Origin: Roseomonas sp. HF4
GTDB lineage: Bacteria; Pseudomonadota; Alphaproteobacteria; Acetobacterales; Acetobacteraceae
Assembly (NCBI RefSeq): GCF_005222755.1
Contig: NZ_STGD01000017.1
Span: forward strand, 41,872-105,871
DNA: 64,000 bases
Direction: 5' to 3'
Part shown: one piece after another, positions 25,284 through 33,432 of the stretch
How positions within the stretch are numbered: position 1 is the first letter of the stretch
Layout: each line of letters starts with the position of its first letter
Program-made: the position numbers and the translations under genes
Notes under the pieces: generated by a model
Seen by the model: only the letters and a program-made list of their open reading frames with translations
The model's database searches: none
What the model was told of the DNA's origin: nothing

Positions 25284-26015
25284 TCAGCCCTTCAGCAGCG
25301 CCGCGAGCGCGGGTGAGAGGCCGACGGACGGGCGGGCCGCGCAGGCCGCAAAGGAGCCCTGGCGCGGTTTCGGCAGGGCCATCGCCACGAGCATCTCCGC
25401 CATCCGCACGCCGCAGGCCATGCCATCCAGCAGCGCGACCGGCGCCCGCGCCTGCAGGCGGCGATCGAAGCCGGCCAGCGCGGCGCCGGCGAGCACGACG
25501 GAATCGGCGCCCTCGGCGGCCAGTCGCGCGACCGCGTCCAGCACCTTGTCGCCGACGCCCTCCGGGTCCGCCACCGCCTCGGGCGGCGTCGCATCCACGC
25601 CCGCGAGCCCCGCGAGGCGGGAGGTCAGGCCATGGCGCGCGACGAGTTCGCGATAGGTCTCGACCCCGCCGAAGGTGACCAGGCCGAAGCGCCCGCCCGC
25701 CATGCAGCCGACGAGGCAGGCGGCTTCGGTCATGCCGACCACCGGGCAGGGCATCATCTGCCGCGCAGCCTCGAGCGCGGTGTCGTGGCTGACGGCCAGC
25801 AGGCAGGCATCCACCCGGCCCGCATGCTCGGCGAGAAGTTCCAGCAGTGCATGGCCGGCGATGGCGTTTTCGGCGCGGGAGGAGATGACGGCCGGGCCGA
25901 AGCGCGGCGTGGCGGCCACGATCTCGGTGCCCGGCGACGCGGCGACGCGGGCGGCCTCGGCGCAGGCCTGCGTGATCGCCTCGGTCGTGTTGGCGTTGGC
26001 GACCAGCAGGCGCAT
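25284..26015 (-). CDS. Asp/Glu/hydantoin racemase-family protein lacking both catalytic Cys
   Basis: 243 residues. LLVANANTTEAIT, PVVGMTEAACLVGCMAGGRFGLVTFGG and GADSVVLAGAALAGF identify the COG4126 fold. In active hydantoin racemases the two catalytic cysteines lie in ACFxDP and LGCAG; here those positions read AVSHDT (V75) and LAGAA (G177). Racemisation by the usual two-Cys mechanism is therefore unlikely. It may be an isomerase or decarboxylase with another mechanism, or a binding protein. Its ATG shares one base with the TauD-like gene stop (TGATG), so the two are co-translated upstream of the TRAP genes. Confidence 0.85.
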   Translation of the reverse strand: MRLLVANANTTEAITQACAEAARVAASPGTEIVAATPRFGPAVISSRAENAIAGHALLELLAEHAGRVDACLLAVSHDTALEAARQMMPCPVVGMTEAACLVGCMAGGRFGLVTFGGVETYRELVARHGLTSRLAGLAGVDATPPEAVADPEGVGDKVLDAVARLAAEGADSVVLAGAALAGFDRRLQARAPVALLDGMACGVRMAEMLVAMALPKPRQGSFAACAARPSVGLSPALAALLKG

Positions 26016-26929
26016 CAGGCGGGTTCGGCCACGGTGCGGCGCGAATTCGCCATGGTGATGCGCACGCGGCGGAATTCCTGCGGCGCGGGCGGCGCGTCGG
26101 GCGGCGTCTCGACCAGCGTGCTGCGCTTCCACACGAGATGCGGGTTGAACAGCAGCAGGTCGCCCGGCCGGGGTTCGAGCTTCAGCATCAGCCCGGGTTC
26201 CGCGCAGACGGCGTCGAGCAGGTCGAAGGCGGGGCGCAGGCCGGCCGCGGGCGGCGGTGCCCCGGGCTGGGGCGAGGCCGCCGCCGCCTCGACCGCATGG
26301 CGCGTGTAGCGCGCGGCGAAGGCGCCGCCGGTCATGGTGAAGACCGCGCGCTCGGCCATCGCGCCGTCCTCGAGAAGCGGCGCGGGGACATAGAGCTCGG
26401 CAAGGGCCGCGCGGTCGCGGCGCATCATCTCATTGTGCACGGCGCCGGCCGAGACCATGACATGCGGCGGGCTGTCCGGCGCATTGGCGAGGCAGAGCAG
26501 CGCGATCGCGTCGCAGGCCTCGCTGTGGAAGCGCGGCGGGCCGGAAGCCGGGCCCTTCGGCGGCGGGCCGGTCAACCGCGCGACGGGCGCGCCATCCCCC
26601 GACAGCCGCTTGCCGAGCTGGGCCGAGAGCGCGAGCAGCGTCGCCTCGGCCGCCAGCGCGCCGTGCCGGTCGAAGGGCAGGCCGCGCAGCATGCAGAAGC
26701 CACGCCCGGTATCGAGCCTGGACACGACGTCGTGCAGCACCGGCGCCAGGCGCTGCAGCGGCGGGACGGGCTGCGCGTCCTGCGCGGCCTTGAGCGCGGC
26801 CTCGAGCTCCCCCGCCTCCTCGGCGCCGACCGGGACCATCCAGTCCGCGGCGGTGAGGTCGGCGGCGGTCCAGACGGCGGCGCCGGTCTGGGGCACGGGC
26901 CGCGGGCGCGGGCGGGGGGGGCTCGTCAT
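26015..26929 (-). CDS. TauD/TfdA-like Fe(II)/2-oxoglutarate oxygenase-family protein
   Basis: 304 residues after a Pro/Arg-rich start. GFCMLRGLPFD near residue 85, the iron motif H135-S-E137 (in RFHSEACDAIALLCL) and GDLLLFNPHLVWKRSTL near residue 255 match the TauD superfamily. The distal iron His normally sits in a V-L-H-x-R context; here it reads V-W-K268-R, with the only nearby His at 264, so the third ligand is shifted or missing. The proximal His-x-Glu is allowed. Co-translated with the racemase homologue. It diverges from the M20 gene across 103 bases. Confidence 0.78.
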   Translation of the reverse strand: MTSPPRPRPRPVPQTGAAVWTAADLTAADWMVPVGAEEAGELEAALKAAQDAQPVPPLQRLAPVLHDVVSRLDTGRGFCMLRGLPFDRHGALAAEATLLALSAQLGKRLSGDGAPVARLTGPPPKGPASGPPRFHSEACDAIALLCLANAPDSPPHVMVSAGAVHNEMMRRDRAALAELYVPAPLLEDGAMAERAVFTMTGGAFAARYTRHAVEAAAASPQPGAPPPAAGLRPAFDLLDAVCAEPGLMLKLEPRPGDLLLFNPHLVWKRSTLVETPPDAPPAPQEFRRVRITMANSRRTVAEPA

Positions 26930-27032
26930 GCAATCGATGGTAGCAGAGCCGGCCGCGGGGGGAAGGCGGCCACCCTTGCCCGCGCGGCGCGGCCGGGGGA
27001 GGCTCGCCGCGGAACAACGCCGGAGAGCCGCG

Positions 27033-28181
27033 ATGACCGACAGCGCCCTGCCCGCCACCGCCCTGCCCTTCGACGCCGACGAGATCCTGGCGCGCCTCAT
27101 GCGCTGGGCCGCCTGCGAGAGCCCGACCTTCGACGCGGCGGCGGTGAACCGGATGATGGACCTGGCGTCGCGCGACCTGGCGCTGATGGGTGCCCGCATC
27201 GACCGCATCCCTGGGCGCATGGGCCTTGGCGACTGCGTGCGCGCGCGTTTCCCGCATCCGGCCGGCGACATGGCGCCCGGCATCTGCGTCATGGCGCATC
27301 TCGACACCGTCCACCCCGTCGGCACGCTCGCGAAGCTGCCGATCCGGCGCGAGGGGAACCGCTGCTACGGTCCGGGCATCCTCGACATGAAGGGCGGCAC
27401 CGTGATCAGCGTGGAGGCGATTCGCCTGATCCTCGCCGCCGGGATGCAGACGAAGCTGCCCGTCACCTTCCTGCTGACCAGCGACGAGGAGATCGGCAGC
27501 CCGTCCACGCGCGACATCATCGAGGCCGAGGCGGCACGCAGCAGGTACGTGCTGGTGCCGGAACCCGCCCGCCCGGATGGCGGCGTGGTCACGGGGCGCT
27601 ACGCCATCGCGCGCTTCAACCTGAAGACCACGGGGCGCCCTTCGCATGCCGGCGCACGGCTGGCCGAGGGGCGCAGCGCGATCCGAGAAATGGCGAGGCA
27701 GATCGTCGCGATCGAGGACATGACGACCGAGGACTGCACCTTCTCGGTCGGCGTCATCCATGGCGGGCAATGGGTCAACTGCGTCTCCACCACCTGCGAC
27801 GCGGAGGCGCTGTCGATGGCCAAGCGGCAGGAGGACCTCGACGCCGGCGTAGCGCGGATGCTGGCGCTGCGCTCCTCCGCCAACGACGTGACGCTCGAGG
27901 TGACGCGCGGCGTGACGCGCCCGGTGTGGGAGCCGGATGCCAAGGGCATGGCGCTCTATGCCCATGCACGCGGCATCGCGCAGGCCATCGGCTTCGACAT
28001 CAATCACCAGAGCAGCGGCGGCGGCTCGGACGGCAACTTCACCGGCGCGATGGGCGTCGCAACCCTCGACGGGCTCGGCGTGCAGGGCGCGCTGGCGCAC
28101 ACGCTGGAGGAGCATGTGCTGGTGGACAGCCTGGTGCCGCGCGCAAGGCTGATGGCGGGCTTGCTCAGCAGTCTGGAATGA
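27033..28181 (+). CDS. M20-family metallohydrolase (ArgE/DapE/CPG2-like)
   Basis: 382 residues. Dinuclear Zn ligands are visible: VMAHLDTVHP (His), GPGILDMKGGT (Asp), SDEEIGS (Glu-Glu), the VPEPARPDGG Glu and HTLEEH near the C-terminus. These enzymes hydrolyse N-acyl amino acids, dipeptides or carbamoyl compounds in the cytoplasm. It stands opposite the TauD-racemase-TRAP-M81 set and probably belongs to the same catabolic job. ATG at 27033 follows CCGGAGAG. Confidence 0.9.
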   Translation: MTDSALPATALPFDADEILARLMRWAACESPTFDAAAVNRMMDLASRDLALMGARIDRIPGRMGLGDCVRARFPHPAGDMAPGICVMAHLDTVHPVGTLAKLPIRREGNRCYGPGILDMKGGTVISVEAIRLILAAGMQTKLPVTFLLTSDEEIGSPSTRDIIEAEAARSRYVLVPEPARPDGGVVTGRYAIARFNLKTTGRPSHAGARLAEGRSAIREMARQIVAIEDMTTEDCTFSVGVIHGGQWVNCVSTTCDAEALSMAKRQEDLDAGVARMLALRSSANDVTLEVTRGVTRPVWEPDAKGMALYAHARGIAQAIGFDINHQSSGGGSDGNFTGAMGVATLDGLGVQGALAHTLEEHVLVDSLVPRARLMAGLLSSLE

Positions 28182-28302
28182 CGATCACGTGATGCTGCGT
28201 CCCGCGGCGATGTGACCTGACGGGGTTGCATCGCGGGGGCGCGTCGCGAAGCCTTGGTCCGACCGCGGGCGAACCGCGCAACGGAACAAGGAGACGAGCG
28301 CA

Positions 28303-28551
28303 ATGGCTCGACGTCGGGACTTCCTGCTTGGCCTCATCGCGGCGTGCGACGGCTCCACCGCCGCCGCGGCCGCCGCGCGCAACCCTGCCCCGTCCCTGCC
28401 CGGTGGGCCGCTGCAGGGTGCGCAATACTACCCGCGCCGCCGCCGCGTCTGCTGGAACGAGCGCGTCCGGCGCTTCGTGGGCTACGACCGCTACGGCCGG
28501 GCGATGTACCGGACCTACACGCGGCGCGTCTGCCGCTGGCGCTACTACTGA
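28303..28551 (+). CDS. Small secreted basic protein, Arg/Tyr-rich, unknown function
   Basis: 82 residues. An RRRDFLLGLIAAC start followed by an Ala-rich run looks like a signal peptide (possibly lipoprotein-like through Cys15, though without a convincing lipobox). The mature part is strongly basic with two Cys (VCWNERV and RRVCRWRYY). CAAGGAGACG lies about 8 bases upstream of the ATG. Its last 7 bases overlap the 3' end of the DUF533 gene on the other strand. I recognise no named family. Confidence 0.65.
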   Translation: MARRRDFLLGLIAACDGSTAAAAAARNPAPSLPGGPLQGAQYYPRRRRVCWNERVRRFVGYDRYGRAMYRTYTRRVCRWRYY

Positions 28552-29225
28552 GCCAGCGCGGCCGCCTGCGCGTCGAGATGCGCGGCGAGGCCCGCCGGCA
28601 GGCGAAGCCGGTGCGCCAGCGCCTCGAGCCACATCCGCTCCGATGCCTGGTCCGGATCGATGACGAGCCGCGCGGCGAGGTAGAGTTCCGCCCCCTGTTC
28701 GGGCGTGGCGGCGCCGGCCGCGATCTCCTCCAGCGTCGGCGCGCGGGACAGCATGTCGAAGACGAAGGCCTTGGCCTCGGGCTCGAGGCCGATGCGGTCC
28801 ACCTGGGCGAAGATCGCCTCGCGCTCCGTGCCGTCGATGTGGCCGTCGGCCATCGCGGCGCCGGCCATGGCGCGGATCAGCGCCAGCTGGAAGTCGGGCG
28901 CAGCGGCCTGGAATTCCGGCGGCGGGAGGGCGGCCGGGGGCGCAGCCGCTGCGGCCGCGGGCGGCGTGTTCTGCTGCCACCCCTGCCAGGCCCGGTAGGC
29001 GAGCGCCCCCAGCGCCGCCGCGCCGCCGAGCGTCGCCACCCGGCCCACGACCTTGCCGGGCTTGCCGCCGCCCAGCAGCAGCGTCAGCAGCCCGCCAGCC
29101 GCCGCGCCGCCGAGCAGCGCGCCCGCATTGCCGCCGAGCGCGCCGCGCGCCCTGGTCGCGAGATCGCCCGCGCCGGCAGCGGCGTTGGGGCCGAGGAAAC
29201 GATCGAGAAGCGCCTTGGTGTCCAT
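28545..29225 (-). CDS. DUF533 / TerB-like protein (YebE type)
   Basis: 226 residues. The N-terminal half is Gly/Ala-rich with a hydrophobic stretch (GALLGGAAAGGLLTLLLGG) and a second one including GGAAALGALAYRAWQGWQ. The C-terminal half is the TerB-like helical domain: LIRAMAGAAMADGHIDGTEREAIFAQVD and PEQGAELYLAARLVIDPD, with the acidic ADGHID turn. YebE-like proteins are envelope-stress-linked inner-membrane proteins of unknown mechanism. Start at ATG 29223-29225. Confidence 0.88.
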   Translation of the reverse strand: MDTKALLDRFLGPNAAAGAGDLATRARGALGGNAGALLGGAAAGGLLTLLLGGGKPGKVVGRVATLGGAAALGALAYRAWQGWQQNTPPAAAAAAPPAALPPPEFQAAAPDFQLALIRAMAGAAMADGHIDGTEREAIFAQVDRIGLEPEAKAFVFDMLSRAPTLEEIAAGAATPEQGAELYLAARLVIDPDQASERMWLEALAHRLRLPAGLAAHLDAQAAALAQ

Positions 29226-29269
29226 GCGCGTCAGATCGTCCCGCAGGGCCCCGGCTTCAAGCGGCGCGG

Positions 29270-30031
29270 CTACTTCCCTCCATCGACGCTCAGCACCTGG
29301 CCGTTCACGTAGTTCGCCATCGGCGAGGCCAGGAACAGCACCGCGTTCGCGATGTCCTCGGCCTCCCCCAGCCGCTGCAGCGCGATCGAGGCGAGCACGC
29401 GCGCCTGGCCTTCCGGCCCGTAGGCCTCCCACTGCTTGATGGAGGATGGGTTCGACAGGATCAGCCCCGGCGCCACGCTGTTCACGTTGATGCCATGCGG
29501 GCCGAGCTCGTGCGCCAATTGCCGCGTCAGCCCGATCAGCCCGTGCTTCGCGCTGGTATAGGCCTGGATGCCGGTGCGGGAGGGCTGAAGCCCGGCGCCG
29601 CTGCTGATGGTCACGATCCGTCCCGACTTCGCGCGCTTCATCCCCGGCGCGACCGCCTGCGCCAGCGCGAAGTGGGCGTGCAGGTTGATGGCAATGACGT
29701 CGTGCCAGTCGGACTCCGGCACCTCCTCGACCGGGCGCATCACCTGGCCGCGCACGCCGCCGGCATTGCCCACGAGCACGCCGACGGGCCCCTCGGCCTT
29801 GGCCTCGACCTCCGCGATCCAGGCCTTGGAGGCGCCGGGCTTCGTCAGGTCGAAGGCGCTGGTGTGGATGGCGCCCGGATGGTCCGCGGTCTGCTCAAGT
29901 TCCTCGGCCGACAGGTCGCAGGCGAAGACCTGCGCGCCCAGCGCGGCGAAGGATTGCGCGATGGCGCGGCCGAAGCCGTGCCCCGCGCCGGTGACGGCAA
30001 CGGTCGTGCCGGTGAAGTCGTATTCCTTCAT
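29270..30031 (-). CDS. SDR-family oxidoreductase
   Basis: 253 residues. TGAGHGFGRAIA cofactor loop, GNAGG, ISSGAGLQPSRTGIQAYTSAK with canonical Ser and YxxxK, and NVNSVAPGLI. Ends VNGQVLSVDGG. Its ATG overlaps the stop of the PanE-like gene upstream (ATGA), so both are co-translated. A gluconate or 3-oxoacyl type reductase is possible; substrate unknown. Confidence 0.92.
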   Translation of the reverse strand: MKEYDFTGTTVAVTGAGHGFGRAIAQSFAALGAQVFACDLSAEELEQTADHPGAIHTSAFDLTKPGASKAWIAEVEAKAEGPVGVLVGNAGGVRGQVMRPVEEVPESDWHDVIAINLHAHFALAQAVAPGMKRAKSGRIVTISSGAGLQPSRTGIQAYTSAKHGLIGLTRQLAHELGPHGINVNSVAPGLILSNPSSIKQWEAYGPEGQARVLASIALQRLGEAEDIANAVLFLASPMANYVNGQVLSVDGGK

Positions 30032-31092
30032 GGCGTCATCAGCTCCGTGAGGTTGGCGTCCGACATCGGGCGCGTGCCGGCTTCGCATTCATGCGTCATG
30101 GCGACGAGGCAGCGCACCGCCGGGCAGGCGATGCCGTGCTTTGCGCCGATCTCGGCGATGGGGGCGATCTGCACGTCCACCTCCGTGCGGCGCTTGCGCA
30201 CCCAGAGGTCGCGCCAGACGCCGGAATGGGTCTTGGCGTTCGGGCGGTTGAACGCGACCATGGCGGCGACGGAGGCCGCCGCCTGCGCCTGCGTCGCACC
30301 CTCGGAGAAGGCCGCCGGGTCGAAGCCGTTGAAGCCGCGCGGTTCGATGCCCTCGGCGCGCGCGACGGCGACCGCCTCGCCGCCCAGCGCGCGCCACAGC
30401 GGCAGCAATTCGGGCCGCGCCAGGCAATCGGCGATGCCCTTCTCCCCCAGCGCCTGGGCGAACAGCATCGCGCCGTAGCCGAGCTTGCCCCAGAGATAGC
30501 CCCAGATGTTCTCGGTTGTGATGGCGCCGGGCTCGAAATTGTCGCGCAGCAGCGCGTGCAGCGCGGCGAGCCGCGGCGTGTTGGCGCCGTCGAGTTCGCC
30601 CAGCACCAGCGCGCCGCGGCCGCCATACATGATGCGGCCCGGGCCGTGCCAGTCGGCCGAGAAGTTCACGAAGCAGCCCATGGTGCGCGCGGGCCCGACG
30701 ATCGGCGCGATGATGGTCTCGCAGAGCCCGTTCTGCAGCGACAGCACATAGCCGTCCGGCGCCAGGTGCGGCAGCAGGGCGCGGCAGGCGGCTTCCGTGT
30801 GGTGCGCCTTCACGCAGAGGAAGATGCGCCGGTACGTGCCCTGCACCGTCTCCGGCGTGAATGCGGGGGCGACGACGGTGTGCGGGTCGACCGGCCCCTC
30901 GATGGCGAGGCCGCGCGCCGGGTCGGCGATGGCGGCGACGTGGTCGGGCTCGATGTCGACGAACACCACGGCGTGCTTCGCGCGGACCAGGGCGGCACCG
31001 ATCGTCCCGCCGATGGCGCCCGCGCCCCATACCAGGATGGGCCCGCGGGCGGCGGCCTCCCGCGCACCCTCCTTCTCCGCTTCCTTCGCCAT
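30028..31092 (-). CDS. Ketopantoate reductase-like (ApbA/PanE) dehydrogenase
   Basis: 354 residues, longer than E. coli PanE (about 300). Rossmann motif WGAGAIGGTIGAALV, then LCVKAHHTEAA and SLQNGLCE (the catalytic Lys is expected in the KAHHT-type segment and later near WGYLWGKLGYGAML). PanE-type enzymes reduce ketopantoate with NADPH; many paralogues act on other 2-oxo or 2-hydroxy acids. Partnership with an SDR suggests sequential oxidation or reduction of a small acid rather than pantothenate synthesis. The ATG at 31090-31092 has AAGGG 6 bases upstream. Confidence 0.85.
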   Translation of the reverse strand: MAKEAEKEGAREAAARGPILVWGAGAIGGTIGAALVRAKHAVVFVDIEPDHVAAIADPARGLAIEGPVDPHTVVAPAFTPETVQGTYRRIFLCVKAHHTEAACRALLPHLAPDGYVLSLQNGLCETIIAPIVGPARTMGCFVNFSADWHGPGRIMYGGRGALVLGELDGANTPRLAALHALLRDNFEPGAITTENIWGYLWGKLGYGAMLFAQALGEKGIADCLARPELLPLWRALGGEAVAVARAEGIEPRGFNGFDPAAFSEGATQAQAAASVAAMVAFNRPNAKTHSGVWRDLWVRKRRTEVDVQIAPIAEIGAKHGIACPAVRCLVAMTHECEAGTRPMSDANLTELMTP

Positions 31093-31171
31093 GCGCATCC
31101 CTTCGCGACCTGGACGCCGCGGCGAAGCCGCCGCAGATTTGCCAACGCTACGCCGGAGGTGGCGTCCGTCA

Positions 31172-32038
31172 ATGCTGAACGGAGTTTCGGGCAACCTGCG
31201 GGGCGGCGCGCTGATGGCCGCCGCCGCGGTGCTGTTTGCCGCCGAGGCGCTGGCCATCCGCCTGATGACCGAGCGCGGCATCCCGGTCGAGGTGCAGGTC
31301 TTCTTCCGTTCCCTCGGGCAGCTGTTCTGGGTGGCGCCGCTGGTCGCGGCGACGGGGCTCGTGGTGTTCCGTACGACGCGGCCAGGGCTGCACCTGCTGC
31401 GCGGCGCGTCGTCGCTGCTGACCTGGGGGTTCTACTACGCCTCCTTCGGGCCACTCGACCTCGCGACCGCCACGGTGCTGTCCTTCACCAACGTGATGTT
31501 CACGACGCTTCTGGCCGGGCCGGTGCTGGGGGAGCGCGTGGACCGCTGGCGCTGGGCGGGCACCATCGCGGGCTTCGTCGGCGTCGCGGTCATGCTGCGG
31601 CCGGGGACGACGATCTCGGCGCTCGGCGTCGGGCTTGCCGTGGCGTCGGCGGTGTTCTGGTGCGGCATCACGCTGTCGTCGCGGGTGCTGGCGCAGATCG
31701 ACCGCAACACGACCATCATGGCCTGGGTCGGGCTGGTGACAACGGCCGGCTCGGCGCCCTTCGCGGCCATGGCCTGGGTGCCGCTCGGCCTCGTGGACCT
31801 GCTGATCCTGCTGACGGTCGCGGGCTTCGCGCCGGGCATCATCTGGCTGATCACGAGCGCCTACCGGTATGGCGAGGCATCCGCCATCGCGCCCTTCCAG
31901 TACCTGCGGCTGATCGTGGTGGCGGGCTTCGGCTGGGCGATCTTCCACGAGGTCCCCGACGGCTGGACCTGGCCGGGCGCGGCCGTGATCCTGGCCGGCG
32001 CCCTGGTCATCACGGTGGCGGAGGCGCGCCGGCGCTGA
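31172..32038 (+). CDS. EamA/DMT-family transporter
   Basis: 288 residues with about ten membrane helices in two EamA repeats: ALMAAAAVLFAAEALAIRLM and SALGVGLAVASAVFWCGITLSSRVL. Likely exports a metabolite across the inner membrane. Its ATG lies 79 bases from the divergent PanE-like start; GGAGGT is about 11 bases upstream. Its 3' end overlaps the convergent gamma-glutamylcyclotransferase-like gene by 29 bases. Confidence 0.92.
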   Translation: MLNGVSGNLRGGALMAAAAVLFAAEALAIRLMTERGIPVEVQVFFRSLGQLFWVAPLVAATGLVVFRTTRPGLHLLRGASSLLTWGFYYASFGPLDLATATVLSFTNVMFTTLLAGPVLGERVDRWRWAGTIAGFVGVAVMLRPGTTISALGVGLAVASAVFWCGITLSSRVLAQIDRNTTIMAWVGLVTTAGSAPFAAMAWVPLGLVDLLILLTVAGFAPGIIWLITSAYRYGEASAIAPFQYLRLIVVAGFGWAIFHEVPDGWTWPGAAVILAGALVITVAEARRR

Positions 32039-32450
32039 AGCCCGAGGCGGCGATCGCGGCGTCGAGCGGCCCCGTGTCGAAGCCGAAGTCGGCATAGCCG
32101 CGGCGCAGGCGCTGCACGTATTCGGCCGCGGGCGGGCCGGGGCGGTGGCGAATCTCCAGATAGGTCCAGGCACGCCCGCCGTCCGGCAGGTCGATCAGCG
32201 TGCGCGCGTAGGTATGCGGCCCCTCGAAGCGGTCGAGCGAGTCGAGGCAGGCCTGCGTGACCCGCCAGAGCCCCACGGGACAGGCGGCGGCCGGGTCGGG
32301 CTCGATCAGCGCGAATTTCCGCAAGACGAGGCGCCAGCCCGGCAGCTGCACGTGTCCGGCAACCTCGGCCGCCGGGCAGCGCCCGCGCATCTGGTCGCGC
32401 CACAGGTTGCTGCCATAGGCTGCGTAGGGTTCGGGAAGGAAGGCGGGCAT
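32010..32450 (-). CDS. Gamma-glutamylcyclotransferase-like (GGCT/AIG2 fold) protein
   Basis: 146 residues. AAYGSNLWRDQMRGRCP near the start is the YGSN substrate-binding motif, and SLDRFEGPHTYARTLIDL supplies the catalytic-type Glu region. Members cyclise gamma-glutamyl amines to 5-oxoproline or act on related amide bonds. Its ATG at 32448-32450 lies in the same CATG as the start of the divergent MBL gene; GAGGTG just upstream, inside the MBL coding region, can serve as ribosome site. Confidence 0.87.
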   Translation of the reverse strand: MPAFLPEPYAAYGSNLWRDQMRGRCPAAEVAGHVQLPGWRLVLRKFALIEPDPAAACPVGLWRVTQACLDSLDRFEGPHTYARTLIDLPDGGRAWTYLEIRHRPGPPAAEYVQRLRRGYADFGFDTGPLDAAIAASGFSAGAPPPP

Positions 32451-33432
32451 GCAGGCACCTCGGGCGGTCGATCGCATCGAGATAACGACGCTGGTGGACA
32501 ACGTCACGGACAGCCTGTCCTCGACGCCGCCCTTCGTCACGCGCGAATGGGTCCGGCTGCAGCAGAAGGGGATGAAGCGGGTCGCAGGCGGGTCGCTCTG
32601 CTGCGCCAATCACGGATTGTCGCTGGTCATCACCGTGACGACGGATGGCGAGAGCCGGTCCGTGCTGTTCGACGGCGGGCCGGTGGACTACGCGGTCGAG
32701 CGCAACGGGGTGCGGCTCGGCGTCGATTTCGGCGCGATCGAGGCGGTGGTGCTCTCGCACGGGCACTGGGACCATGCGGGCGGCATCCCGCAGGCCATCG
32801 CGATGATCCGCGCGGCGAATGGCGGGCGGGAGGTGCCGCTGCACCTCCATCCCGGCATGTTCCGCGAGCGGGGCTCGCGCCAACCCGATGGCGGCGTGCT
32901 GCCGATGGACCGCGTGCCTACGCCGGGCGACTGGGCCGCGATGGGCGCGCGGCCCGAGGTCTCGCGCGAGCCCGCCGTGATCGCGGGGCATGTGCTGGTC
33001 AGCGGCGAGATCCCGCGCGTGACGGCCTACGAGGTGGGCCTGCCGGGCCAGGTGGCGCGCGCGGACGACGGCGCGCCCTGGCAGCCGGACGAATGGCTGC
33101 ACGATGAACGCTTCGTCGCCGTGAACCTGCGCGGCAAGGGGCTGGTGGTGTTCTCCGCCTGCTCCCATTGCGGCATCGTCAACGTGCTGCACGAAGCGCG
33201 GCGCCTGATGCCCGACATCCCGCTGCTGGCGGCGATGGGCGGCTTCCACCTGTCCGGCACGAACGAGCGCATCATCCCCGAGACGGTCGCCGACCTTGGC
33301 GGCTTCGGGCTCACCTGGATGTTCCCCTCCCACTGCACGGGCTGGCGCGCGCTGGGCGCGCTGGAACGCGCGCATGGCGACGCGGTCGTTGTGCCGGGCG
33401 CGGTCGGCAAGACCTTCGTGCTGGAGGCGTGA
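32449..33432 (+). CDS. MBL-fold metallohydrolase
   Basis: 327 residues with the metal motif SHGHWDHAGG near residue 103 and the later SACSHCGIVN and GGFHLSG segments typical of the methanopterin-synthase-like (dihydropterin ribosylaminobenzene phosphate synthase) MBL subgroup. Exact substrate unknown. AAGGAAGG, located inside the divergent GGCT-like gene, is 5-6 bases before the ATG. The stop overlaps the GTG of the LctP-type gene (GTGA). Confidence 0.88.
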   Translation: MQAPRAVDRIEITTLVDNVTDSLSSTPPFVTREWVRLQQKGMKRVAGGSLCCANHGLSLVITVTTDGESRSVLFDGGPVDYAVERNGVRLGVDFGAIEAVVLSHGHWDHAGGIPQAIAMIRAANGGREVPLHLHPGMFRERGSRQPDGGVLPMDRVPTPGDWAAMGARPEVSREPAVIAGHVLVSGEIPRVTAYEVGLPGQVARADDGAPWQPDEWLHDERFVAVNLRGKGLVVFSACSHCGIVNVLHEARRLMPDIPLLAAMGGFHLSGTNERIIPETVADLGGFGLTWMFPSHCTGWRALGALERAHGDAVVVPGAVGKTFVLEA

